From Lentibacillus jeotgali (GTDB taxonomy: Bacteria; Bacillota; Bacilli; Bacillales; Amphibacillaceae), in contig NZ_AGAV01000005.1 of assembly GCF_000224785.1 (NCBI RefSeq), positions 310,001 through 374,000 of the forward strand: DNA of 64,000 nt, given 5' to 3'. Position numbers and translations under genes: made by a program. Every line of letters begins with the position of its first letter. The first letter of the stretch is position 1. Below, piece by piece: positions 41,887 through 50,291 of the stretch. Under the pieces are notes generated by a model. It was not told the DNA's origin. It searched no databases and worked only from the letters and a program-made list of their open reading frames with translations.

Positions 41887-43884
41887 CTAAAGATATTCGT
41901 CAAACCAGCGTGTGATATGATTCAACCGTTCGATGCGCATTTCCGGTTTGCCGCTCCGGCTTAATTCATGGTTGGCGCCCGGGAAACGGACAAATTCGAC
42001 TTCCTTCCGTAGATGCTTTAATGCCACAAACATTTGCTCACTTTGTTCGATCGGGCAACGGAAATCTTTTTCCCCGTGCACGAGCAGTAGGGGCGTCTCA
42101 ATATTTTCTGCATATTTCAGTGGCGAGAAGTCCCAGAGCTTTGCCGGGTCTTCCAGCAGATTATTCCCTAACTCCCATTTGGTGAAGAAATATCCGATAT
42201 CGCTCACACCATAGAAACTGAGCCAGTTGCTGATGCAGCGCTGTGTAACGGCTGCCTTGAACCGTTTGGTATGGCTGACAACCCAATTTGTCATAAAGCC
42301 GCCATAGCTACCGCCTGTGACGCCAAGCCGGTCCTGGTCAATGAAATCATATTTATCCAGCACATAATCAACCGCACTCATCAAATCAGAATAGTCTTTT
42401 CCACCATAGTCTTCACGGCAGGCGTTGACAAACGTCTGACCATAGCCATGACTTCCACGCGGGTTCGTGTACAAAACTACATAGCCTTTGGCAGCAAGCA
42501 ATTGCAATTCGTGGAAAAATGTCTGCCCGTACATGGCATGCGGTCCGCCATGTACTTCCAACACAAATGGATATTTTTTGCTTTCTTCAAACCCATATGG
42601 GCACAACAGCCAGCCCTGAATTTCCCAGCCGTCGTCCGCTTTAAGCGATAGCATCTCCGGCTCGCTGAGTTCAATATTATCCAATAGCACTCGATTGGCA
42701 TCGGTTAACCGGTTCGGCTGCCCCTTACTGTCCATGTGATAGAAATTGCCTGGATTAAGCGGTGTGCTGATGCCGAGGATAAATGCTCCATCACGGTGCG
42801 AAAAGCCAAAGACATGATTATTGTCTTTGTACAGTGTTTTCAGTTCACCATTCATGTCGGCTTGGTATAACCCGGTTGCACCATGATCGGTCCCAATGAA
42901 AAATAAACGCTGTTCATCATTGCTCCAGAGAGGGCCGTTTTCAGATTCACCCATTCGCGTGTCGCCAATCATGGTATCACCTAACTGGAAGTCCCAGCCA
43001 TTGCTCAGGCAGGTTCTGTCACCAGTGGGGGCTTCGAAAATGAATAGGTCATTTAATGTGGCGCCCTGATAGGCAAACTCATGACCAAGGCAGGCAATTT
43101 TTGATCCGCTTGGTGAAAAATGTGCATTGCCGTATTGGCCATTTCCATCGGTTAGCGTTATTGTTACCTTTGTTTCAAGGTTTAACATATGAAGATCATG
43201 AACTAACTCATAATCTCTGTCCTTATCAAGGTTGGCACTGAATAACATATATTTTCCATCAGGTGATATGTCCTCGATGTTATGATCAGTATCAGCCGTG
43301 GTCAGCTGTTTAAATGTCATATTCTCCAAATTCAGCCGGACAATCTGCATGTGTTTGTCGTCGTGGAATCCGTTTGCGTCTGACTTGTATTTTAGACGGG
43401 TGACCACAAGAGGCTGCCTGCTTTTTTCTTCCTGTTCCCTCTGTCGTTCTTCTTTAGTTGGTTCCCGCTGGTCTGTTACGTCATCGTTATTTTCCAGCAG
43501 AGCATTGAAAATAACGTATCTGCCGTCTTGGGACCATTCGGGGTTGAAGGCGCCATTTCTGAACGTTGTTAGCTGTCTCGCTTCACCGCCGTTGGTATGT
43601 AATAGCCATAGTTGCGGAACCCCGCTCCTGGTTGATTGGAAAACAAGTTTTTTGCTATCTGGTGAAAACCGCGGGTGACTGTTTTGGGCATTATCAAATG
43701 TCCACTGCCTTGGTTTCTGTTCATTGATAGGCTGAAAAAAGATTTGTGAGGCATAGTCGTTTTCATCATTCGCAGCAGTTGATACAAATGCATAGGCATT
43801 TCCGTCCGGTGTCAATTGCGGATCACTGTAGACATCAATATGCTTCAGGTCTTCTGCCGTTAAAGCACGTTTCGCAGTACTCAT
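41887..43884 (-). CDS. S9 family peptidase (acylaminoacyl-peptidase-like)
   Basis: 665 residues from the ATG at 43884, after AGGAGGGATC; a frame to 43926 has no site. The N-terminal ~400 residues form a WD40-like propeller (repeated SPDGKYMLFSA-type strands). The C-terminal alpha/beta hydrolase domain has the nucleophile GVTGGSYGGFMTNW, HGEKDFRCP with the acid and GANHELSRSG with the histidine. There is no signal peptide, so it acts in the cytoplasm on short or N-acylated peptides. It resembles B. subtilis YuxL. Confidence 0.92.
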   Translation of the reverse strand: MSTAKRALTAEDLKHIDVYSDPQLTPDGNAYAFVSTAANDENDYASQIFFQPINEQKPRQWTFDNAQNSHPRFSPDSKKLVFQSTRSGVPQLWLLHTNGGEARQLTTFRNGAFNPEWSQDGRYVIFNALLENNDDVTDQREPTKEERQREQEEKSRQPLVVTRLKYKSDANGFHDDKHMQIVRLNLENMTFKQLTTADTDHNIEDISPDGKYMLFSANLDKDRDYELVHDLHMLNLETKVTITLTDGNGQYGNAHFSPSGSKIACLGHEFAYQGATLNDLFIFEAPTGDRTCLSNGWDFQLGDTMIGDTRMGESENGPLWSNDEQRLFFIGTDHGATGLYQADMNGELKTLYKDNNHVFGFSHRDGAFILGISTPLNPGNFYHMDSKGQPNRLTDANRVLLDNIELSEPEMLSLKADDGWEIQGWLLCPYGFEESKKYPFVLEVHGGPHAMYGQTFFHELQLLAAKGYVVLYTNPRGSHGYGQTFVNACREDYGGKDYSDLMSAVDYVLDKYDFIDQDRLGVTGGSYGGFMTNWVVSHTKRFKAAVTQRCISNWLSFYGVSDIGYFFTKWELGNNLLEDPAKLWDFSPLKYAENIETPLLLVHGEKDFRCPIEQSEQMFVALKHLRKEVEFVRFPGANHELSRSGKPEMRIERLNHITRWFDEYL

Positions 43885-43965
43885 AAAGATCCCTCCTAGT
43901 AAGGCTTTATTAAGCGTACGGGTCATGTTAAGCTCACACGCTCATGTCCTCCGGGCCTGATTTTA

Positions 43966-43996
43966 GAAAAGCCTTTTGTGCATGTGACAAAAGGCT
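43966..43996 (-). terminator. Terminator of the D-amino acid transaminase gene
   Basis: A perfect 10-bp stem AGCCTTTTGT (43970-43979) with ACAAAAGGCT (43987-43996), then TTTTC on the minus strand. The stop codon of the gene lies in the stem. Confidence 0.88.
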
Positions 43997-44858
43997 AGAT
44001 TCGTTGCTTAACAAGACCGGCATCCACTTCATAAGCTTCCTGCAGCATTTGGGTTGTTTTCCCTGGTATCCCCTCAGCAATCTTCTTGCCGTCAACTTCA
44101 ACGATCGGCATGACTTCTGATGTACTGCTTGACAGGAAGACTTCATCGGCATCTGCAATATCTTCAATTGAAAAAGCCTGCTCGACAAATGGGATATTCA
44201 AACCAGCAGCAAACTGTTCAACGCGCATCCGCACGCAGCCGTGAAGAATACGGTTTGTAGCAGGGTGTGTATAGATTTTGCCATCTTTTACAAGATAAAC
44301 ATTCGATGAACTGCATTCAGTCACTTTGCCGTCACGCTCCAGAATTGCTTCATAAGAGCCGTTTTCCTGGGCTGCCTGTTTTGCGAGCACATTTGGAAGC
44401 AGGTTTAAACTCTTAATATAGCAATTTTCCCAGCGTGTATCGCGCTTTGTGATAGCCGATACGCCGTTTGTCAGATTCTTCGTTTTACGCGGCATATCCT
44501 GGACATAGGCGTAAACGTTTGCCGGGGTATCTACCGGAAAAGCATGATTACGCGGTGCGGAACCACGAGTCGCCTGCAGGTAAACAATGCCGTCAGATGT
44601 CATCTCATTCTGCGACAGCAGGTCATGCAGCAGGCTAGTGATCTCTTGTCTGGAAAATGGGAGATCAATCTTAATCGCCTCAGCAGACCGGAATAGCCTG
44701 TTGACATGTTCAGTTATCAGATAGTATGCCCCTTGATAAATACGAATCACTTCATAAATACCATCGCCAAACTGCAATCCCCGCTCTTCAAACGGGTATG
44801 TCAGGCTGTCACGATTGGTGAAATCAGCTTGAGATAGTATAATAGGATATACGGACAA
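43995..44858 (-). CDS. dat: D-amino-acid transaminase
   Basis: 287 residues of class IV PLP fold: TYPFEERGLQFGDGIYEVIR near residue 20, the PLP lysine in NCYIKSLNLLPNVLAKQ near residue 147 and the late cofactor loop ECSSSNVYLV. Length and motifs match Bacillus D-alanine transaminases, which make D-glutamate and other D-amino acids for peptidoglycan and the spore cortex. GGAGGCG precedes the ATG. It is divergent from fnr; the shared 137-bp spacer contains a near-perfect Fnr box. Confidence 0.92.
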   Translation of the reverse strand: MSVYPIILSQADFTNRDSLTYPFEERGLQFGDGIYEVIRIYQGAYYLITEHVNRLFRSAEAIKIDLPFSRQEITSLLHDLLSQNEMTSDGIVYLQATRGSAPRNHAFPVDTPANVYAYVQDMPRKTKNLTNGVSAITKRDTRWENCYIKSLNLLPNVLAKQAAQENGSYEAILERDGKVTECSSSNVYLVKDGKIYTHPATNRILHGCVRMRVEQFAAGLNIPFVEQAFSIEDIADADEVFLSSSTSEVMPIVEVDGKKIAEGIPGKTTQMLQEAYEVDAGLVKQRI

Positions 44859-44914
44859 TACATTCGCCTCCTTAAAATAACTTCATTTTATAATGGTACG
44901 CTTTTTCTGTAAAG

Positions 44915-44957
44915 AGTGACAAATATCACAGGATAATGGTTTGAATTTCCTTATAAT
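44915..44957 (+). promoter_or_regulatory. fnr promoter with an Fnr box centred at -41.5
   Basis: AGTGA-CAAATA-TCACA (44915-44930) matches the Fnr/Crp consensus TGTGA-N6-TCACA in 9 of 10 positions. The -10 TATAAT is at 44952-44957, giving a start near 44964, so the box centre lies at -41.5, the classical activating position. Autoactivation of fnr is inferred. Confidence 0.78.
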
Positions 44958-44995
44958 GTCATATACAAATATAATAAGGAAAAGGGGGAAGCACT

Positions 44996-45685
44996 ATGGA
45001 ACCAATTTTGGAACGTTTGAGCCCACAGGAATACGATATACTGATAGATGCTTCAAATGAGATACATATACCAAAAAACTCATTTGTCTTTAGAGAAGGA
45101 ACGTCTGCTGAACATATATATTTTCTGATTCAGGGAAAAGTACGTGTTTATAAAAAAATTGAATCAAACAAAGAACTGACCATTTTTACACGTGGTATGT
45201 ATGATGGCATCGGTGAAATAGGCGTTTTTGGCGGTGTTAACTATTCGAATTCTGCAAAGGCGCTTCAGGATAGTGTTTTATATGTGATTGACCGAAAGAC
45301 CATAGAAGAAATTTTATCGCAAAATGGCCGTATAAGCCTTCACTTCACCCGCTGGATAGCTGAATCACTTGAAGCAAGCAAAGCAAAAATCCGTGATTAT
45401 ATTGCGTTTGGCTCAGAAGGGGCAGTTGCCTCCGTGTTTGTCCGTTTCTCGAATATGTACGGTGTTGTTACCCCTGATGGTGTTCGGATTACCGAACCTG
45501 TCATGATTCAGGATATCAGCAAGCATATTGCCATTTCCAGAGAAACGGTCAGCCGGATCGTGAATAAATGGAAAGAGCAAGACATCGTTGACAATGAAAA
45601 TAAATTCTTTTTGATTAAAAATATGGCTTACCTTAAAAACCTGCTTATGTGCGATCATTGCAGTGTTGAAAATTGTGTCCTGTAG
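44996..45685 (+). CDS. fnr: Oxygen-sensing regulator Fnr (Bacillus type, C-terminal Fe-S cysteines)
   Basis: 229 residues. Cyclic-nucleotide-binding-like domain (about 10-125), dimer helix, and a Crp-type winged HTH with HIAISRETVSRIVNKWKE near residue 180. The C-terminus has Cys219, Cys222 and Cys227 (C-x2-C-x4-C), the same spacing as the cysteines that hold the [4Fe-4S] cluster in B. subtilis Fnr; N-terminal cysteines of the E. coli type are absent. It should activate anaerobic genes such as nitrate respiration when oxygen is low. A matching box lies in its own promoter. AAAGGGGGAA precedes the ATG. Confidence 0.92.
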   Translation: MEPILERLSPQEYDILIDASNEIHIPKNSFVFREGTSAEHIYFLIQGKVRVYKKIESNKELTIFTRGMYDGIGEIGVFGGVNYSNSAKALQDSVLYVIDRKTIEEILSQNGRISLHFTRWIAESLEASKAKIRDYIAFGSEGAVASVFVRFSNMYGVVTPDGVRITEPVMIQDISKHIAISRETVSRIVNKWKEQDIVDNENKFFLIKNMAYLKNLLMCDHCSVENCVL

Positions 45686-45830
45686 CAGGGGGGTTCATAT
45701 ATATAATCGAAATGAAATGGGAAAAAGGTGCATGAAAAAATAAAACTCTCTTTTTTTCCGATATCTTATCAGGGGCCCACTCGAGGAAAGTAATGAAGAG
45801 GTCTTTCGGTAAAAAAATTGTCAAAAACGG

Positions 45831-45859
45831 TTGATTCCATTTAGCAAGGTTGGTATAAT
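45831..45859 (+). promoter_or_regulatory. Promoter of the tRNA-Gly gene
   Basis: TTGATT (45831-45836), 17 bases, TATAAT (45854-45859). Confidence 0.85.
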
Positions 45860-45904
45860 AAAAATATTCTACAAAAAAACACAAGTTTTGCAGATGCAAG
45901 ACGT

Positions 45905-45978
45905 GCGGGTGTAGTTTAGTGGTAAAACCTCAGCCTTCCAAGCTGATGTCGTGGGTTCGATTCCCATCACCCGCTCCA
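45905..45978 (+). tRNA. tRNA-Gly (TCC)
   Basis: Acceptor GCGGGTG (45905-45911) pairs with CACCCGC (45968-45974). The anticodon loop CTTCCAA reads TCC, the T-arm is GTGGG-TTCGATT-CCCAT, and the CCA end is encoded (45976-45978). It is a single tRNA with its own promoter and terminator. Confidence 0.97.
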
Positions 45979-45994
45979 TACATAAGTAAGTCAT

Positions 45995-46034
45995 AACGCA
46001 GTGTTTCGCCATATTCCGAAGCATTGCGTTTTTT
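45995..46034 (+). terminator. Terminator of the tRNA-Gly gene
   Basis: AACGCAGTGTTTCG (45995-46008) pairs with CGAAGCATTGCGTT (46017-46030, one bulge), then T4. Confidence 0.88.
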
Positions 46035-46092
46035 CATAGCACCAGCCTTTCCGCTTTACTTGAATATGCCATTTTCACCATGTATTCTATGC

Positions 46093-46331
46093 ATAAAGTG
46101 AAACTTCGTTTAGCGGGACGCTTTTTCCCCCTGAACGTTAGTCGAACAGAATCGGGCATTTAGGGTCAGTTACCCGCCGTCATTTGGCGGATTACTGACC
46201 ATTACATGCGGGATAAAGTGAAACTTCGTTTAGTGGGACGCTTTTCCCACTGAACGTTAGTCGAACAGAATCGGGCATTTAGGGTCAGTTACCCGTCGTC
46301 ATTTGGCGGATTACTGACCATTACATGCGGG
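46093..46331 (+). repeat. Two tandem copies of a ~120-bp structured dispersed element
   Basis: Copies at 46093-46212 and 46213-46331 are nearly identical. Each starts ATAAAGTGAAACTTC, has a hairpin around a CGTTTAG..CTGAACG stem, a constant block AACAGAATCGGGCATTTAGG, a second nested hairpin (GGTCAGT...ACTGACC with inner GCCG/CGGC-like stem) and ends ATGCGGG. A third copy is at 60111-60231 and a fragment in reverse at 51893-51940. There is no coding frame. Confidence 0.9.
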
Positions 46332-46361
46332 ATAAAACCACAATAAATTGAGGGATACGTT

Positions 46362-48068
46362 ATGAAACAACTTTTGCAGACACTGAAGCAGATTGATGGA
46401 AAAGGCTATAAAGCATATAAGAGTGTGCAAGGACACTACAAATTTTCCGATTTTGATTTATATATAGATTATGTTCAGGGTGATCCATTTGCAACACCAT
46501 CTAAGATCCGAGCAGTTGTCCCGGCGAAAAAACGTGCACTGGATGACAGCTGGCTTGAGTCGTACAGACGCAGAGTTGCAACAGAGGACATTATTGCGCG
46601 CAAGGTTGGCGCCGCCATTACGAAAGGCAATTTTTCTATAAAAGGATCTGGGAAAAGCGGCAGCATCCAATTTGACCGCCCGGGCCAGGAAGTACTTGAA
46701 CGCAGCGCTGTGCAGGCAGACGCCAGTTCAATCACTGTTTGTATTTCAATCGGCTTGCCGGCAAATGGACGCAAAATTAATGGCAGAGAGGCAGAAAAAT
46801 TGTTTGCCGATGCGATCCCTGCTATTTTAAAAAATTCTGTTTTTTCGATTAGTGACAAGGAAATTGAAGACGCTGTCCAGCTGGCTGATCAGCAGGAAGC
46901 GATCAGAGCGGAAATGCGCAAAAACAATTGGATTTCATTTGTTGCCAACGGGTCTGTTCTTCCGAGAGGGAGCGGTGTTAGCAACCGGCCGCTGAAAGAT
47001 GCGGTGCCGTTTCAGAGCCCAAAAGAAAATGAGGTTACCATTGAAATTCCACATCAGACAGGGCCGGTTAAAGGCATGGCAATTGAGAAAGGGATAACCC
47101 TGATTGTCGGCGGCGGTTACCATGGTAAAAGCACAATCCTGGAGGCGATTGAACGCGGCATTTATTCTCATACACAAGGGGATGGACGTGAATATGTGCT
47201 CACAGATCCGGATGCGGTGAAAATCCGCGCTGAAGATGGCCGGCAAGTAACAGGTGTTAATATTTCGCCGTTCATCAATAATTTGCCGCACAAACAGGAT
47301 ACGACGTTTTTTTCAACGGAAAATGCCAGTGGGAGTACATCACAGGCAGCCAATGTGATGGAGGCTCTAGAAGCTGGTGCAAGCACCTTGCTGATTGATG
47401 AGGATACAAGTGCGACCAACTTTATGATCCGTGACCAGCGGATGCAGCAGCTCGTTCATAAGGATAAAGAACCGATCACCCCGTTCATTGATAAAATCAA
47501 ACAGATGCGTGACCAGCTTGAAGTGTCAACGCTATTGGTAATGGGCGGTTCCGGCGATTACTTTGACGTTGCCGATTCGGTCATTATGATGGAAGCTTAT
47601 GTACCATATAATGTCACTGATGAGGCAAAAGCAATCATATCGACAAATCCGGTTGTACGGTCATCAGAAAAAGAAGAGACATTTGGCAGCATCAGTGAGC
47701 GGTATTTTCAGCAGAATTCCCTGCAGACCAGAAAAGGCAAAAAATCCAAAACGCAGGCTAAAGGGCTTACTAAAATACTGATGGGCCAAATAGATATTTC
47801 GTTTGCAGCGACAGAACAGCTTGTTGATACGTCACAGACAAACATGATTGCTGAAATCATTCAATATTTGGACCGTACCAATGCGCTCGGAAACAAAACA
47901 TTGCATGAACTGCTCACTGATATCGAGCGGCAAATGGATCAAAAAGGACTTGCTTCCTTTACGATATTTAAAGACCAGCACCCGGGCGATATTGCGCGTC
48001 CAAGACGGTACGAAATTGCAGCTGTGCTGAACAGAATGCGTACAGCAAAGATTCAACAAAAACGGTAA
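46362..48068 (+). CDS. Predicted ABC-class P-loop ATPase
   Basis: 568 residues. Walker A is IVGGGYHGKSTILEAI near residue 245; Walker B is ASTLLIDEDTSATNFM near residue 345, with a second acidic residue as in ABC ATPases, and LLVMGGSGDYFDVADSVIMM follows. The N-terminal ~200 residues are a separate domain specific to this family of soluble predicted ABC-ATPases (PF09818 type); no membrane segment is present. The function is not established; the cassette fold suggests a DNA or RNA transaction. queG follows after 21 bases, so the two are probably co-transcribed. Confidence 0.88.
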   Translation: MKQLLQTLKQIDGKGYKAYKSVQGHYKFSDFDLYIDYVQGDPFATPSKIRAVVPAKKRALDDSWLESYRRRVATEDIIARKVGAAITKGNFSIKGSGKSGSIQFDRPGQEVLERSAVQADASSITVCISIGLPANGRKINGREAEKLFADAIPAILKNSVFSISDKEIEDAVQLADQQEAIRAEMRKNNWISFVANGSVLPRGSGVSNRPLKDAVPFQSPKENEVTIEIPHQTGPVKGMAIEKGITLIVGGGYHGKSTILEAIERGIYSHTQGDGREYVLTDPDAVKIRAEDGRQVTGVNISPFINNLPHKQDTTFFSTENASGSTSQAANVMEALEAGASTLLIDEDTSATNFMIRDQRMQQLVHKDKEPITPFIDKIKQMRDQLEVSTLLVMGGSGDYFDVADSVIMMEAYVPYNVTDEAKAIISTNPVVRSSEKEETFGSISERYFQQNSLQTRKGKKSKTQAKGLTKILMGQIDISFAATEQLVDTSQTNMIAEIIQYLDRTNALGNKTLHELLTDIERQMDQKGLASFTIFKDQHPGDIARPRRYEIAAVLNRMRTAKIQQKR

Positions 48069-48089
48069 AACGAAAAGGAGGCAGCCCGA

Positions 48090-49229
48090 ATGAAAACAGA
48101 GCAGCTCAAGCAGGAAATTATTGCATACAGCGAAGAAATCGGCATCGACAAAATCGGGTTTGCTTCTGCAGATGTATTTGAAGGATTGAAAGAACGGCTG
48201 AAGCGTCAGCAGGAACTCGGTTACCAGTCGGGTTTCGAAAAAGGTTCGATTGAGGAGCGGACAGAACCTGACAGGCTGCTTCCGGAAGCACAATCGATCA
48301 TTTCCATTGCGCTTGCGTATCCATCGCGTATCAAAGATGCTCCGAAAAGTACAAAAGAAGAGCGCCGCGGCGTATTTTGCCGTGCTTCGTGGGGTGTGGA
48401 TTATCACGACGTATTAAAGGAAAAACTCAGCAAACTCTCAGCCTTTATCAAAGAAAAGGTACCTGAAGCGTCGATGAAAGAAATGGTTGATACAGGCGAA
48501 CTGTCCGACAGGGCTGTTGCTGAACGGGCGGGGATCGGATTCAGCGGCAAGAACACCGCGATGATCACACCCGAATTCGGCTCGTATGTTTATCTGGGTG
48601 AACTGATCACAAATCTTTCATTTATTCCGGATACCCCGCTAGAGGATGGCTGCGGCTCGTGTACAAAATGTCTGGACGCCTGCCCGACCGGTGCGCTTGT
48701 TCAGGGCGGACAGCTGAATGCCCAGCGATGCCTTGCATTTTTAACCCAAACGAAAGATTTCATGCCTGATGAATTCCGTCCGAAAATCGGTAATTTCATT
48801 TATGGTTTTGACACGTGTCAGGTCGTCTGCCCGTATAATAAGAAAATTGACTTTCATCACCATCCTGAGTTTGAGCCGGAGCCGGATGTGGCTAAGCCAA
48901 AATTGAAGCCGCTGCTCAGGATATCCAACCGCGAATTTAAAAATATATTCGGGCACATAGCCGGTTCATGGCGCGGGAAAAAACCGCTGCAGCGCAATGC
49001 CCTGATTGCCCTTGGTCACTATAAGGACGAGACGGCTGTTCAGGATATGATTGCCGTTATGAAGAATGATCCGCGGCCGGTTATCCGTGGTACGGCGGCC
49101 TGGTCGCTTGGAAAAATCGGTACACGTGAAGCATTTTTGGCGATTGAATCAGCAATTGAAAAGGAACGTGATGAACAAGTCCTTGCTGAAATGGAAAAAG
49201 GCCTGGCGTTTAAAAAAGGTGTTCTCTAA
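48090..49229 (+). CDS. queG: Epoxyqueuosine reductase QueG
   Basis: 379 residues. It carries two [4Fe-4S] sites: CGSCTKCLDACPTGAL near residue 190 and CQVVCPYNKK near residue 247, plus an N-terminal cobalamin-binding part with RASWGVDYHDVLKEKL. The last ~70 residues are HEAT-like repeats (RGTAAWSLGKIGTREAFLAI), typical of the full-length QueG. It converts epoxyqueuosine to queuosine in the wobble position of tRNAs, using B12. AAAGGAGGC precedes the ATG. A repeat array fills the space after the stop. Confidence 0.95.
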   Translation: MKTEQLKQEIIAYSEEIGIDKIGFASADVFEGLKERLKRQQELGYQSGFEKGSIEERTEPDRLLPEAQSIISIALAYPSRIKDAPKSTKEERRGVFCRASWGVDYHDVLKEKLSKLSAFIKEKVPEASMKEMVDTGELSDRAVAERAGIGFSGKNTAMITPEFGSYVYLGELITNLSFIPDTPLEDGCGSCTKCLDACPTGALVQGGQLNAQRCLAFLTQTKDFMPDEFRPKIGNFIYGFDTCQVVCPYNKKIDFHHHPEFEPEPDVAKPKLKPLLRISNREFKNIFGHIAGSWRGKKPLQRNALIALGHYKDETAVQDMIAVMKNDPRPVIRGTAAWSLGKIGTREAFLAIESAIEKERDEQVLAEMEKGLAFKKGVL

Positions 49230-49315
49230 AATATTAATGTTTTGACACAGAATCTATAAACTGCGACGTAATGACAGTGTATTTTTTGTTCACGATTTCT
49301 GAGTACGAGGAATGC

Positions 49316-49450
49316 TCTCGCGCGAAATCTGGAGGGTGTCACGCGATTTCGTGCCACCCTCACGCGAAATTCAGAGAGTGTCGCGCGATTCTGTGCCACT
49401 CTCGCGCTAAATTCAGAGCGCCACACGACCTTATGCCAGCTTCACGCGAT
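49316..49450. repeat. 21-bp-period tandem array, copy 2
   Basis: CGCGA-type cores lie at 49321, 49342, 49363, 49384 and 49405 (all 21 bp apart), then CACGA at 49424 (19 bp) and CGCGA at 49445 (21 bp). Units alternate GCGAAATTC and GCGATTTCG forms as in copy 1 at 7058, and both copies end with a CACGACCTT module. Intergenic between queG and ogt. Confidence 0.9.
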
Positions 49451-49729
49451 CGAACAACACAAAACTTCGATTGGAAAAAAAGCGAGTCATTCAGGCAGCA
49501 AAAGTATTCCTGCTAGGTTAATGGTTGAGAAATCGGGGCTTTGTCCGTCGTAAAATATAAAGTCCGTAAACAAAACTTAGCGAAGTGTATTTCCGAAGCG
49601 GTATTATCGCACACAAATTTTTCACTATGTCGCAACTTATCTCAACTATGAGGGAAAAGAGCAACGATATTTACAAAAAAGGAAAAGGGCATCGGACACC
49701 TAATTGAAACTACTCGAAAAGAGGCGTTA
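49451..49729. other. Gap between repeat array 2 and ogt
   Basis: No frame with a ribosome site, no strong hairpin and no recognisable promoter pair are visible. It must hold the ogt promoter. Confidence 0.5.
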
Positions 49730-50239
49730 ATGATGGAGATGTACTACGGTGAAATGGACTCCCCGGTTGGTATGCTGACGATTGTCAGTGATGGGGAAAA
49801 GATTGTCAGAATCGATTATGGATCGTTTGCCGATGTTGAAGGTAAGCTGCAGCAATGGAGTAAACGTTATTTTGATAATCCAGTATTTGTTCGGCGTTCT
49901 GAAAAAACTACCCATGCTGCAAACGAACTGAATGAATACTTCCAGGGCAAACGGCAGGACTTTACATTTGATTTTTCTTTTTATGGTACTCCGTTTCAGC
50001 AGAAGGTATGGCAGGCATTGTATGATACAATTCCATACGGCGGAACGAAGACATATAAAGATATCGCGGAAACGATTGATAATCCGAAAGCCGTCCGTGC
50101 AGTCGGCGGGGCGGTTAATAAAAATCCGTTTTCGATCGTAGTGCCCTGTCACCGTGTTCTTGGAGCCGATGGCAAATTGGTCGGCTACGGCGGCGGTTTG
50201 GACAAAAAAGAGTTCCTCCTGACACATGAGTCTGAATAA
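49730..50239 (+). CDS. ogt: Methylated-DNA-protein-cysteine methyltransferase
   Basis: 169 residues. The acceptor cysteine lies in IVVPCHRVLGADGKLVGYGG near residue 140, with the helix-turn-helix KTYKDIAETIDNPKAVRAVG just before and PFQQKVWQALYDTIPYG. It repairs O6-alkylguanine by a one-use methyl transfer to the cysteine. The N-terminal domain (about 1-85) is the short Ogt-type ribonuclease-like fold. GAGGCG precedes the first of three near-by ATG codons; the second (49733) is equally possible. Confidence 0.93.
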   Translation: MMEMYYGEMDSPVGMLTIVSDGEKIVRIDYGSFADVEGKLQQWSKRYFDNPVFVRRSEKTTHAANELNEYFQGKRQDFTFDFSFYGTPFQQKVWQALYDTIPYGGTKTYKDIAETIDNPKAVRAVGGAVNKNPFSIVVPCHRVLGADGKLVGYGGGLDKKEFLLTHESE

Positions 50240-50291
50240 CGTGGTTTGGACAATCATTCTCTCCATATACTAGTGATGGAGGGGATTTTTT

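Noticed and set aside
49226-49426. Arginine-rich 66-residue frame on the minus strand
   Set aside because: Same artefact, from the second copy of the array; it also runs out of the end of queG.
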